A stretch of DNA of 64,000 nucleotides. It comes from Verpa conica (Eukaryota > Ascomycota > Pezizomycetes > Pezizales > Morchellaceae). The translations under genes and the position numbers were made by a program. Below, one piece after another: positions 1-10,461 of this stretch (within the stretch, counting starts at the first letter, position 1; the number at the start of each line of letters is the position of its first letter). The DNA lies in contig JAUFSD010000010.1 in assembly GCA_033030425.1 (NCBI GenBank), forward strand, positions 1,240,001 through 1,304,000, written 5' to 3'. The notes beneath the pieces were generated by a model. That model worked only from the letters and a program-made list of their open reading frames with translations. It was not told the DNA's origin and made no database searches.

Positions 1-1067
1 GGTTCCTTTGGTATGAGATAAAAAGGTGGAGGTGGGTGTATAACTGTGTAGGCTTTTTCATTCCTTTCTTTTCTTTTGTTAGTGCGCGTAAAATGAGACC
101 GGGGGAACCGGTTTACTGTGTGTGGAGGGTTGCAGGGTGGGTTGATTGGCTTTCTATTAGTACAGGAGTGTATTGGATTTTATACTCTTCTTCTTACAGC
201 TTCTTTCTTCTGCTTTTCTCCCTTGCTTTATCTTTTCTTATACTGCTACCCTTTTTCTCCTTGGTAGGTGATGAGCTTGACCGATAGTACCTTAGTTCAT
301 CTCGCTACCTAATAAGGCCAAAGCGAAGTCATAAAATTCCCCTCTGAAGAATATGATGGGTAAGAGTTGCTAGGGATTATTTACGGCGAGAACCTTTTCT
401 AACAGTCGCCTTAATAGCCGAGTGATCCTAAGTGATGTAGTTTACTTATATATAACCCTTATACCTTCTTACTATTTAGCAGCCATAGAATTTTGGGGTA
501 GGATAGTTGCGCAATAAAGTTAAAGCTTAGTTAATACGCAGCTAGAAAAGAACTTAGATGTGTGCAAATACACTTAATTGTTGACTAATCCCAGAACAAT
601 GGCAAGGGAAAACAGCAACCTTTCTAATGCCGTACCTTTTATATCCAAATCAACGGCAACGCCCATACCCTTTTGTCATTGACAACATACACCATACAAT
701 CCCTGATTTCCGTCTTCTCACTATCCCTATCCCTATCCCTATCTCATCTTGAGATGGGAGGATCCTGCGATACGAAACCCTAACTACCTTTATTGAACAG
801 CCATGTCTGCCCAAGCCGCTTTTTTCTTACAGAAAAACATTCCACACCGTCCAAGTCCACTCCAGACCCACATACCATGACCAGTAGCAGTTGCAGGTAG
901 TCGAATCTCACTCATCCACACCCGAGAAAAAAACCCAGTTTCAAAGAAAAGATAAAAGTGAGAAAAAGTCCGCAAACCAAGACACACGTCAAGGAAGTCC
1001 GAAGAAAAGCGTGAGGAAAGAGGGAAGAGAAAAATGAGGAGGGAAAGCAAAATGAAAAGAAAAATCA
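1..1067. other. Intergenic, downstream of PKA gene
   Basis: No gene is recognised here. The stretch holds the 3' flank of the PKA gene on the minus strand and a short hexamer repeat. A hydrophobic 83-codon reading frame near the left edge has no family features and looks like chance in T-rich DNA. Confidence 0.6.
721..744. repeat. CTATCC hexamer microsatellite
   Basis: Three perfect CTATCC units are followed by one CTATCT. It is a short simple repeat. The unit differs from the usual fungal telomere repeat (TTAGGG), so there is no reason to read it as telomeric. Confidence 0.85.
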
Positions 1068-2739
1068 TCAGAACTCCTCAAACAAATGCCCATATTGATC
1101 AAAGTTATCACCAGTCCCGTACTCTTCCTGCTCTTCAGGATAACGATCAAATTGGCTTGAATCACCAACACCTCCTCTAACTGGCGGTACATAGGGCGCC
1201 TCGATATCTTTCCTCGCTAAACGCTCCCAGTTAACCTCTGCAAACCACTGATGCTGCTTGATATCGTTGCTGCCGTGGAGCAAATTTCCTAGCCGCTTCG
1301 TCAAATCGGGCGTTATGAGTTGTTGGAGGAGGTCCTGTGCGTCAGGATGAATATAGGCTGGGTACTTGACACGCCCCTTAAGAATGTTTTCGTAGATTTT
1401 CATGGGACTCCCGCCATCCCAGAAAGGGGTGTAACCACAGAGCATCTCGAAAATCAAAATACCCAATGACCACCTATTTTAAAGATATTATTAATCATTA
1501 CCATTTGATAACCAAACAGGTTTCTAGAGCGGAAAGAAAGAAAGACCAACACGAAGATACTCACCAATCTACGGATTTGTTGTAGCCTTTTGAAGCAACA
1601 ACCTCAGGTGCCAGGTAATCCGGGGTACCACATAGTGTCCATGTGATATCCGGGACCTCTTTTGCGAAACCGAAATCTGTTATCTTTAAGTGACCGTGAC
1701 GATCTAAAAGTAGATTCTCAGGTTTGAGATCTCTATAGATAATATGATGCGAATGAAGATAGTCTAGGGCAAGCGCAACCTCGGCTGCATAGAACTTTGC
1801 AACGGGATTCGGGAACCGCTACAGTGAGATCGGAGCAGCCTTGAGTATTTTCCCATAAACCAATTGGATTAGGAATATATGTCATACCTGAGATTTCCGT
1901 AACAGACTAAAGAGCTCTCCTCCTTCGATAAAGTCCATCACCATATACAAATTCTTTCCATCTTGGAAAGTTCCCCATAAGGTTATCAAAAATGGATGCT
2001 TAACCTTCTGCAGCATCCGCCTTTCGTCATTGGTGTGCTCTACTTGTTTCATCTTGACCACCTGTGCTTTCTTCAAAACCTTCACTGCATAGAACCGAAG
2101 GTTGTGCCGTGACTGTACAAGGTGAACTCTCCCAAAGCTTCCAGTTCCTAGAGTCCTTTGGATGGAGAAGTCGCCCAGCGAATATTTTCCTTTAGTTGTA
2201 CGCACAGTAGAGGCCTGTTGTGGCTGCTCGTCCGGCTTTCGCTCTTGTGACCCAGCGTTGCCAGAATTAGTCCCTGCGCTCTGGGATTGAATCATGTCCG
2301 AATGGGCTGGGGTGTTCTGTTGTGAGCTGTTATTATCATAGGGTCTCGCATAGTCGCCAGGCTGTGGAGGATTTATAATGCTGTTGATGTTACTCTGATG
2401 AGGCTGATTCTGGTGTTGCTGCTGTTGCTGCTGCTGGGAGGTATGAGAGTGGGGATACTGCTGTTGGTGTTCCGGTATCATTGGCCGATGATCGGAGACC
2501 AGCGCCATGGATTCTACGGGGACGGATGGGTTAGAGGGGTTTGGGAGCGGAGCAGTCGAAACCGAGGAAGCGGACGCAATCGAAGGCTTGAGCGAGTTGT
2601 GATGCGAGGTTATTGGAGTAGTTGCAGAGGTCGGGGTCGGCGGCTCTGATTCTCGAATTTCGGACTGGGAGCTGTCCTTTCTCGCATGCAAGGAATCTTT
2701 ATCTTTCTTCTTCTTCTTCAGAAACCCGAGAGTCGGCAT
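1068..2739 (-). CDS. cAMP-dependent protein kinase catalytic subunit
   Basis: Catalytic subunit of protein kinase A, the Ser/Thr kinase freed by cAMP from its regulatory subunit. Exons read 2739-1888, 1818-1565 and 1473-1068, giving 503 aa. The start was chosen at [12 protein letters not shown], the typical N-terminus of filamentous-fungal PKA; the frame further upstream has no ATG. A low-complexity Q/P/S-rich leader fills roughly residues 15-180. The kinase domain follows: glycine loop [15 protein letters not shown] lysine, [10 protein letters not shown] catalytic loop, DFGFAK, and an activation segment [14 protein letters not shown] carrying the threonine phosphorylated in AGC kinases. The protein ends in the hydrophobic motif FEEF, as PKA does. 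Fungi often have two paralogues; which one this is cannot be settled from the window. Confidence 0.95.
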
Positions 2740-5700
2740 GCGCAAGATAACCGGGAATATGTCGAGAAGGGAAGACACCTGCTGGTGGCCTCCTCCAATC
2801 CCTTTGTCTGTTTCGAGCGGGCGGATTTCGCTTCGGCGGCGGATCCCAAAAGCCCTAAAAGGATAAAGAACTACGGGAAAGCGGCGGCAGCGGGGAAGGA
2901 AATGAGTACGTAGAGCTTCAATTACCTATTTCCCCTCCTGCTATTGTTACTCTGCCTTTACCGAGCCGGGCCGTGGAAACGCTGTCAATGGGCGGGGGCT
3001 AACTGCCAGGACAACAGCGAGAAGCACGACGACGACGAGGATGAGGACACGAAGATGGTGATGTTGGGGATGAGGATGAAGACGGGGAAGTAGGTGAGGT
3101 GAAAGGGCCAGGCTAGGGTATGGGATGGTGATGCTTGAGAGCGATCCAAAGGAACAACTAGGAAGAATCGAATAAGCAATGCAGCAAGTAGCCGATTCGT
3201 TTTTTCCCCAGTAATATACGAGTATTGCTGTCTGAGCTCTGTAAATCTCTCTATCGTCCGTTGTTCCTCATCCACCTCGCCTTGCCTAATTTCCTTTGAT
3301 CTAAGTACCTTTATTTTATTATATTCAGTTGAATTCCTGTGTCTCCAGCCTGGTTTTCGTCTGTTCTGCTATAATGTCCGATTTACTTGGGTAGCAATAG
3401 ATTACCACCCTCCAGTTCCCCCAGACTGTATGGAAGGGGACTCGCTTGAGATACCTCAAGGCTACTCTCTCCAGACTCGATCGCGGACCAGAGCAAAAAG
3501 GTGATGGGAAGCGGCGGCTATCCTGGGATGATCGACGAGGAAAACTACCTCATTCGGGAAGTAGCAGAGGGGGCTTTCCTGACCGCTTTGGAGGGGCAGG
3601 GTGGGGGATGAGGGGATGAGGAACGTTGGCTGACCGGGAACAACGGGGTGGGTATGTAGGTTAAAGGAGACGGCACAGAAACAAAGTGGATGCGGTACAG
3701 GTTTTCTCTGAAAATCTTCATAGGCTCGAGGTAGATCGTGCACCTCACTGTCTCTCCACCGCATGTTGATCATTTTCCGAGGAGGTTGAATACACCAAGT
3801 GGCTGCTGATGCTGACCCGGGTGAACAAAACGCCTATATTTGTGGACCAGCCCACGGGCGTTTTCTATGCAATTCTTTGTTCGTAATGCTGATGTGGAGG
3901 CTACAACTATAAGACCTCGAGCGAGAAATCAACACCAACAGAGATCGGCAGCTCCATCAACTTAAATAGTTGAAAGAGCTCTCGGTCAGTCTCCGAAGCC
4001 GCCGCGGCCAGGACTTGGTGTTGCTCAGCATCATCCTCCCCCCTCCGCGGCCTATTCCTAAGCACGGCTACCAACAGTGCTGGACGTCATTCGTGTTTTG
4101 GGCGGCAGAAGCTTATATTCCAAGCCTATTCTTACACCCCACTTGCCCGGAATTCTATCATTTATACCCGATGCGCGTACCCGAAAACCGCCGTGCGACA
4201 TCTATTTTGATGCCTCTGTGGGACTATGGTACATCAATTCCAACACGTAGACCCACGCTCTAATTTACTCTAGGTAAGATATAGTTTCCTAAGAGGAGAT
4301 AGAAGTAGTTCCTAATTTAAAAGGTACACCGGTTTCAATAAATCGAAAGAGTCTTGCATATACACATACATATATGTACCGCCGTTCAGTAACCGGCGAG
4401 AAAAGCGAAACACCCTGAAAAAGGTGACTGGTCAATCTCTGAGACACTGTACTAGCGAGCCCCGATCTACCGGAATCACAGGTCAGGTCTTTTATATAAA
4501 GAACTGGAGCTGAAATAATCGAGATCCAAGATATCGGTTGATCCATCCCGCAAGCGTCAATGATTGGTGGTTATCCCGGCTAGCATGATCAACTTAGCCG
4601 CTGTTATATGAATTACTGCCACCCTTCACCAATGATAATAGAACCTTGTTTTTAAATGATTCTAATAAGTAGATGTCTTGCCCATTAGTTGATTACTGAG
4701 TTCAAATACGAGCATAAAAGAATTGATTCCACCAGTAAGTCTCTATGGTCCCGCGTATGCAATATTTAACCACAGCCGCAAATAACACTGGATTTCTATA
4801 GTAGCGAAGTTTAGACCCATTTTTATCTCGAGGGATGTACATACGGTCGCACCTCGCTATGCCGGATCCCTTGCTGTCCCGTAGAAATACCCTTCTACTG
4901 CAAAATAAATTTAGTACCCCGGATTCTTTGTAAAAACTTGCTATCCCATACGTAATCCGCTGGACTCTTGGCATCCGGTATATCGAGGTGCGACTATACA
5001 TGTAGTAGACCTCGTTAAGCAAGGGTCGGCCGATACCAATGTCAACTTTACCCATAAACCTCCAGATTGTCGATCACATGCCCCGGGCTACACGCACTCA
5101 GGAAAAAACTATCGCATTTAAAATGCCGTACTTCGAAGCGGGATGATGAGAACGGAGATTTAGGCGCTCATTTTTCTTACTCCCACGGGTCTACATCGAA
5201 TTTCATAACTAATGGACAGCACATTTCCCATATCAGCACCAGACGACGTCGATGATGTTACTAGTCACACCAGTCAGCTTGCTGCTAAAAACAGACGCTG
5301 GCCCCCACCGCCATAGTCTACACCTCATCTGTAATGTTGCAGGGCTCGGACATACGCGTCCCACGGTCAGCTGGGATGCGCGTTCTTGTTTACTGGGCCT
5401 TCTGCAGGGTAATTGGGAGTTACGTACAAATTGCAATTACTTTTCCCTATCGCTGGATATAGTAGAACTGTGCGGTTTTCCTGGCTGGGAATGAGGAAAC
5501 TAGCACTAGGAAGGTATTCATGCAACAAACTTCTGCTAGGGAGAGGCACGGAATAAGACGACCTGGTTCATGTTGGATGGGAACGCCACACATGACCTAA
5601 CGGAGTGGTAGTGGGGAAATCTAGGGTCCTACTCGGGCATAGGTGATTTAGAAGGTTCCAATTACATAGATCATCCAGCGTGAGTAGGTTAGAAAAGCTA

Positions 5701-5828
5701 TTATTAAAGGGGTTCTCGAGCTAATGTCAGATCTAAGGACGTAAACATTCCTGCATTGGCAAACGGAAAACAGGCGGAGGATAAAAAATTCTATTAAGAG
5801 CTAGATCCTAAGGACGGTTCTATGTTCA
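2740..5828. other. Gene-poor 3.1 kb gap
   Basis: It contains the 5' leader and promoter of the PKA gene (minus strand) at its left end. Several frames of 60-120 codons occur (for example 3970-4263 on plus and 4702-5055 on minus), but none shows a conserved motif, splice structure or biased composition. No transposon open frame is visible. Confidence 0.55.
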
Positions 5829-7010
5829 TCATCCGCTCACTTGTTTCTCCCTATGTTTAATCCACAAGGCATCTATTGCCTGAAAGATAGTAGTGATTCC
5901 TTTCATTTCCTCCTCATCGAGGCCGAATTTCCCCCATCTCTGCTGAGCCTTGTCTGGGTGCCACCTTATCCTTTCCAGCTTCAACATATCAGTGAAACCC
6001 TCATTACTAAGCTCCACGCTGGTAGGCGCTGACAAAAAGAACTGTGAAACAGCGTCTTGAGAAATGTCTGATAACTTCCCAGATTTAATGGGCCACGGTA
6101 TGGCATTAGCGGATCCTTTTCTCCTGTCTCGACTACTGTCATCAACATCGGTTCGAGTTTCCTCCATTATTCTTGACCAATCCTCTAGATACTCATCCCA
6201 GCGCTTCTGAAATTCACTTCTCTTTCGCCTTTGTCTTCTCTTTCCTCCTTCTCTTAGAATTTCTTTCTCTGCATGCTCCCAAGCGGCTTGCTCCTCCCGG
6301 TCTTTTTTCTTTCTTTCTTCCTTCTCACGCTCTCTCCTTTCTCGTTCCTCGATGATATGTTGATGACTATTCTCCCACATTTTTCTACGAACATACCCAG
6401 CGTACTCGTCATCGCCCATCTTTTCCAGCATACCTCTCTCATCCTTCACCTCAGGTCGGGGGTATATGTTAATAGGTTCTCCATAGACCCCTTCCCAAAA
6501 AGCAGCTCCTTCATCGTCTGCCATCGCGTCAAATAATGACTGGCGGAAGGCCTCGTCTGGATCTGCGTACTTAGCAGAGGATACGTTAGGAAGATAGGTA
6601 TCGTCGTAAGTTGAGGCAACATTCTTGAATTTTCCACGTTCGTGGGAGTGCCTTCGGCGTTTTGACGGACGGCGAGAGCCTTCACGACCGTGGTCACGAT
6701 GGTAGCGACGATGGTGATGGCCCCCTCGGCCTTCATCCTCCGCGCAACCCGACCGGTGCTTCTTCTTCTTGAAACGGAACTTACACCTTTTTCCTTCTGT
6801 ATCCCTATGGTCTTCTAGAGCAGTAGTATGAGAGCTCTCGCCCCCATTACCATTACCTATTGGCAGGGGTAGTGAGGATTGCGGGTTTAGCGGTGGTCTG
6901 GAAGCTTCGGGTTGGACCGATGCTCGAGTGAGAGGAGGTGAAGGTGCATCGTTTTGTGTTAGGCCATGGAGCATGCCCAAGCGGTCGTTGGATACGTCAA
7001 AGGAACGCAT
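5829..7010 (-). CDS. NFKBIL1-like protein with C-terminal J-type segment
   Basis: Uninterrupted 393-aa frame. The N-terminus is Ser/Pro-rich, followed by a very basic R/H/K segment (about residues 75-130) that looks like a nuclear localisation or RNA-binding stretch. Next comes a region with ADDEGAAFWEGVYGEP, and a highly charged E/K/R coiled coil (about 215-275). The C-terminal ~70 residues contain RIRWHPDKAQQRW followed by IFQAIDALW, which is the HPD-bearing J-like segment that closes proteins related to NF-kappa-B inhibitor-like 1. In animals this family is nuclear and tied to splicing; the fungal role is not established. It shares a 204 bp promoter region with the divergent DUF4238 gene. 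The family call is firm, the function is inference. Confidence 0.8.
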   Translation of the reverse strand: MRSFDVSNDRLGMLHGLTQNDAPSPPLTRASVQPEASRPPLNPQSSLPLPIGNGNGGESSHTTALEDHRDTEGKRCKFRFKKKKHRSGCAEDEGRGGHHHRRYHRDHGREGSRRPSKRRRHSHERGKFKNVASTYDDTYLPNVSSAKYADPDEAFRQSLFDAMADDEGAAFWEGVYGEPINIYPRPEVKDERGMLEKMGDDEYAGYVRRKMWENSHQHIIEERERREREKEERKKKDREEQAAWEHAEKEILREGGKRRQRRKRSEFQKRWDEYLEDWSRIMEETRTDVDDSSRDRRKGSANAIPWPIKSGKLSDISQDAVSQFFLSAPTSVELSNEGFTDMLKLERIRWHPDKAQQRWGKFGLDEEEMKGITTIFQAIDALWIKHREKQVSG

Positions 7011-7214
7011 ATCACTGAATCGGTGATGCTATCGAAATCACCAGAAGATAAATATTACGTTGAGGTGCTATATGACTCAAAATGGCCGGGTAACCAAGTG
7101 TAACACCCCGCATTATACGCGTACCTATGTATGTAGTGGCATCCTCGCCAGCTCGTGGTGATAGTAGACTGGTGCTTAGAGCGTTTTTAGACAGTATCAT
7201 CCTCCACCTCACCT
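7011..7214. promoter_or_regulatory. Bidirectional promoter, NFKBIL1-like / DUF4238
   Basis: The two start codons face away from each other across only 204 bp, so both genes must draw on the same upstream DNA. No specific factor site can be named with confidence. Confidence 0.6.
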
Positions 7215-8884
7215 ATGAATGACGACTCAGATAATCCTTCCCAGCCTAAATGGGGCAAACTCCAGAGCGGAGACCGTTCGCATTACCCTATCGCTCTCAC
7301 TCGCTTGAAGGAAGCTGCCATATTCCAAGGGTTTTACCCCCCCGAAACACAGCCCACGGAAACATCGTACCCGCCACCATATCAACCGCCATCTCAGATA
7401 GGTCTAGTACACGGATCTCCTAGCTCCAATAAACGGAAAAAATCCGACGTATATAGTGAATTTCACCATTATATTCCAAGATTCGTCTTAAAAAAGTTCG
7501 CACAATCAGAGAGGTTAGAACACAGTATATATTTAATCCACACGGGCAAATATTTATAAAGCGTTTTAGTGGTTCCAACCAAGCTCGACCCAAAGCATCT
7601 AAATATATCAACTGCTACTCTAAAGACGATCCATCTGGACAGGCCACCATACATCAAATTAGCAAGGCCTATGGCATCAAAGATCTCTATAAGGATACCA
7701 AAAACCCCGAGGATGCCTATGCTCTAGAGTCGGAGCTTTCTACCCTTGAAAATAAGGCTAATAAAATTATTGCCCATATTCTCGGGGGAAGACCTAAGGG
7801 CAAAGGGACGCCGGGAGGAATGCCTGCAACCTCAACCCCATTCCGGACGAGTCGTAAGAATTTCAATTCTTTGCAAAAGTTTTTGTATATCATGGGCTAC
7901 CGTAAAGCCTCGATTGCAAAAACCTATTGGCAGCAGGATCATCCCGAGAACGCTCGTTTAAATCCCTGGATCGAAAGCTTTATAAAACTAAACAAAATTA
8001 GCGCTACCCCGGTTAATACTTGGCTTTATCTACTTGGTTATTTGCTTCGTACGCCACACGAAGAGATTGTTGAACACGGACGCAAGGCAAGAAGCAATTT
8101 GGCATACCAAGCTTCGGAATACCCTCATAGTCCATGGAACAGAAGCATTGACCCTGGATTAAAGCACCTGGAGGCGATCGAATACATGGTAGAAGCAGAT
8201 GGATGCTTCTTGGCGATTTGGGAAGCTGCCCCCGGGGAAGAGTTTATCATATCGAGTAACTCTTTCGGGATACTTGAGGGTAAGGAGAGTGTTTGGGGTC
8301 CAATACACAGGTTCTACATCATATCCCCGAGAATTGCGCTCGTTATTTGCTCTACCGGTCTTGACCCAGATTTTTGCGGCAACCCTCAGATTAAAGAACT
8401 CTGCCTTAGTTCGACATTCCTAGACGCAGTGCATAAACCGCCGAAGGTGGAACACGCCACTAAACCGCCGAAATTCGAATGTTATCGTGAGAGGTTGGCG
8501 TTTGAGGCAAAATCCCATACTTGGCTAGATGACATGATGGAGTTTGAAATATCGACGCTCTCAGTAGAGCATACCCGTACCATTAACGCGATTATACTAG
8601 AGAATGTTAACGATGGTGGCATGGTTACATTTCGTTCTAAGGAAGCGTTCATACAGACCCTTGATTCATTTAGTAAAAATCGATATTTCAGCAATCATAG
8701 TAGGTATGAACTCCTATTAAAGGGGTTAAGGGAATCAATTCAGCTCAAATCACCACCTGAGCCGGAGAAAGAGTTCCATTCCAATAATGGAACTTACGGA
8801 GTTCTGGATCAAGAAAGTTCCGAGGATAATTATGTATGCCTTGCCATTGTTTCAATCCCAGAATCCCAAATAGGACCTAGCTAA
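7215..8884 (+). CDS. DUF4238 domain protein
   Basis: Two exons, 7215-7513 and 7570-8884, give 537 aa. The domain opens with HHYIPRFVLKKFA (about residues 83-95), the hallmark of DUF4238. It continues with AYGIKDLYKD, an LE-rich helix, and then SRKNFNSLQKFLYIMGYR, all in the family's order. Without splicing the frame breaks at 7557. Removing the 56-nt intron 7514-7569 restores it exactly and places the KYINCYSKDD strand where the family expects it. The 5' splice site GTTAGA is weak. The C-terminal ~200 residues carry no motif I recognise. DUF4238 proteins occur in bacteria and are expanded in many fungi, with no known biochemical activity. Confidence 0.85.
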
Positions 8885-9069
8885 TTTCTTCCCAGGCCCA
8901 CCAACGAGACTCTCCGCCGCCCCTCAGTGCAGATTCCGAACCTAAATTTTCTGGGGCGAAAAATCTAATTTTTTATCCCTTTATTTTCATTCTCGTATAT
9001 TTCCTTTCTTTTATTCAAGATCAGGCGAACTAATCGTCCCGGTCTCCCTTACTACTTCACATCAGTTGC

Positions 9070-9204
9070 ATCTCGTATTAATATTAGCGCTCGTAGGAAA
9101 CAGTATTCTCCCCAACATAAAGTATGATGAGACAAATTTGTCTCATTTTGATTTTATTGGGCTGAGAAGACCGTTGGCTACGAGCGCTAATATTAATACG
9201 AGAT
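9070..9204. repeat. 135 bp imperfect palindrome (hairpin A)
   Basis: Outer arms 9070-9096 and 9178-9204 are a perfect 27-bp inverted repeat. The centre, 9127-9146, is a perfect 20-bp palindrome (ATGAGACAAATTTGTCTCAT). The intervening flanks (about 9098-9121 against 9152-9176) still match at roughly 17 of 24 positions when one side is reverse-complemented. The whole element therefore folds into one hairpin about 67 bp long. No clear target-site duplication is visible. Confidence 0.9.
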
Positions 9205-9250
9205 TTTGGCTGGCGTCAAATTGTTTTTGGTTCCTTGGACATGTAGGTAC

Positions 9251-9388
9251 ATACTTGATGACGGAGAAGAAGAAGCGCTGCGAGTACATGCGTGGCCAAG
9301 CTACGACAAATATAGTTTATTATTTGTCGTAGCTTGGCCACGCATGTACTCGCAGCGCTTCTTCTTCTTCTTCTCCGTCATCAAGTAT
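9251..9388. repeat. 138 bp near-perfect palindrome (hairpin B)
   Basis: The left arm 9251-9312 and right arm 9321-9388 are perfect reverse complements, apart from two extra CTT (GAA) units in the right arm. They are separated by an 8-nt loop. The termini read ATACTTGATG..CATCAAGTAT. A transcript from either strand would form a stem of about 62 bp. It starts 46 bp after hairpin A, is almost the same size, and shares no evident sequence with it. Confidence 0.95.
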
Positions 9389-10461
9389 TTATTCTGTAAC
9401 CCCGTATCCATCACAATTTTTCTTCTCTTTCCTTTATTCCTTTTGTTGAACAGTTGGCCCAAGAGGTAGTCGGGCTTTTTTTCTTCTTCATTACGTATAC
9501 TCTTCAGTTCTTCAGTTTTATTCGTTCAATCCTTTTATATTAGTCAAGGTCAGATTACTTACATATGGCTTCATTCATTGTATGGGGGCGAGGTGGGAGA
9601 GGGAGAGGCTAGGTGAGGCGCCGATGAGTAGAGTACATGAGTTGTAGTGGTGTTATGGCGGGTTGAGGGATCACAAAATTGCAAATTGTCCGAGTTTATA
9701 AACACATAGATTTTTTACTCTGCTATTTTCTTTCAAAAAGGAGGGCATAGGCTTTTTTGCTCTTACTTTTGCTTTTTTTTCCCCTGGCTACATTAGATTT
9801 TGTTTATTGATCTTGTGGGGTGCGGTACGACAATTTTTCTTAGTCTCTTTTAGGAACCCCTTTTCCCAGTATACGTAGTATGGATGGATTATGTAGCTTT
9901 TACTATTAAGGAACTCTTGTTTTTTTTTAAAAAAAACATCGCAAAAACCATGTACTAGAATGCGGTCTTGTTATCAAATAAGTTTTTTTGACATACTAGT
10001 GCTTAATCCTCCAAGTTTCATACTAACATTACCGCCTAAAAATGCATATTTGACAAGCAATCCATAAGTCTCAATTAAAAAAACGTATATGGATAAATCA
10101 CCCTAGTCAAAGCTCGCTAATTTTTGTCTATGCTTTGGCCTTTTTGATAAATTTCATCCCATACTACACAGATGCTACTTCACTGTCTACTTCTGATAGG
10201 TTTTATGCATATTATCTGTCCCTTTCCTTCTAGTAGCTACCCTTTTCACACAGGGGACTATTCGAAAATACTTCAAAGGCCATAGTCTAGTTTAAGAAAA
10301 AATAAAAAGACACATAATATATTAACTCTGATCTCAAAAAATAAAATTACCACAACATAATAAAGTAAGACATTTTCAGGGTTAGGTTTCTTGCACCTCA
10401 CCCGGCTAAACCTTAATGATGATATTCTACGATCGCCAAGGCACGTCTAAACAAACCACAA

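Larger units (their letters stand above)
8885..10461. other. Intergenic with two hairpin elements
   Basis: This holds the 3' flank of the DUF4238 gene, two long inverted-repeat elements in its first third, and AT-rich DNA with poly-T runs before the ketoacyl synthase gene. No coding sequence is seen. The open frames at 9066-9469 are produced by the palindromes. Confidence 0.65.

Noticed and set aside
719..745. Telomere-like repeat near the left edge
   Set aside because: The unit is CTATCC with only four copies, internal to the chromosome, and is not the fungal TTAGGG repeat.
2398..2649. Plus-strand frame antisense to PKA
   Set aside because: It is the complement of the Gln/Ser-rich leader of the kinase; composition explains it.
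4702..5055. 117-codon minus-strand frame in the 3-5.8 kb gap
   Set aside because: No motif, no splice partners, no upstream promoter signs; length is within chance for this composition.
7485..7569. Apparent frameshift disrupting the DUF4238 gene
   Set aside because: A 56-nt GT..AG intron (7514-7569) joins the two frames with correct phase and gives the family's expected spacing, so the gene is taken as intact.
9066..9469. Overlapping plus-strand reading frames of 87-88 codons
   Set aside because: They run through both palindromes; their openness comes from the repeated arms, and they have no family features.
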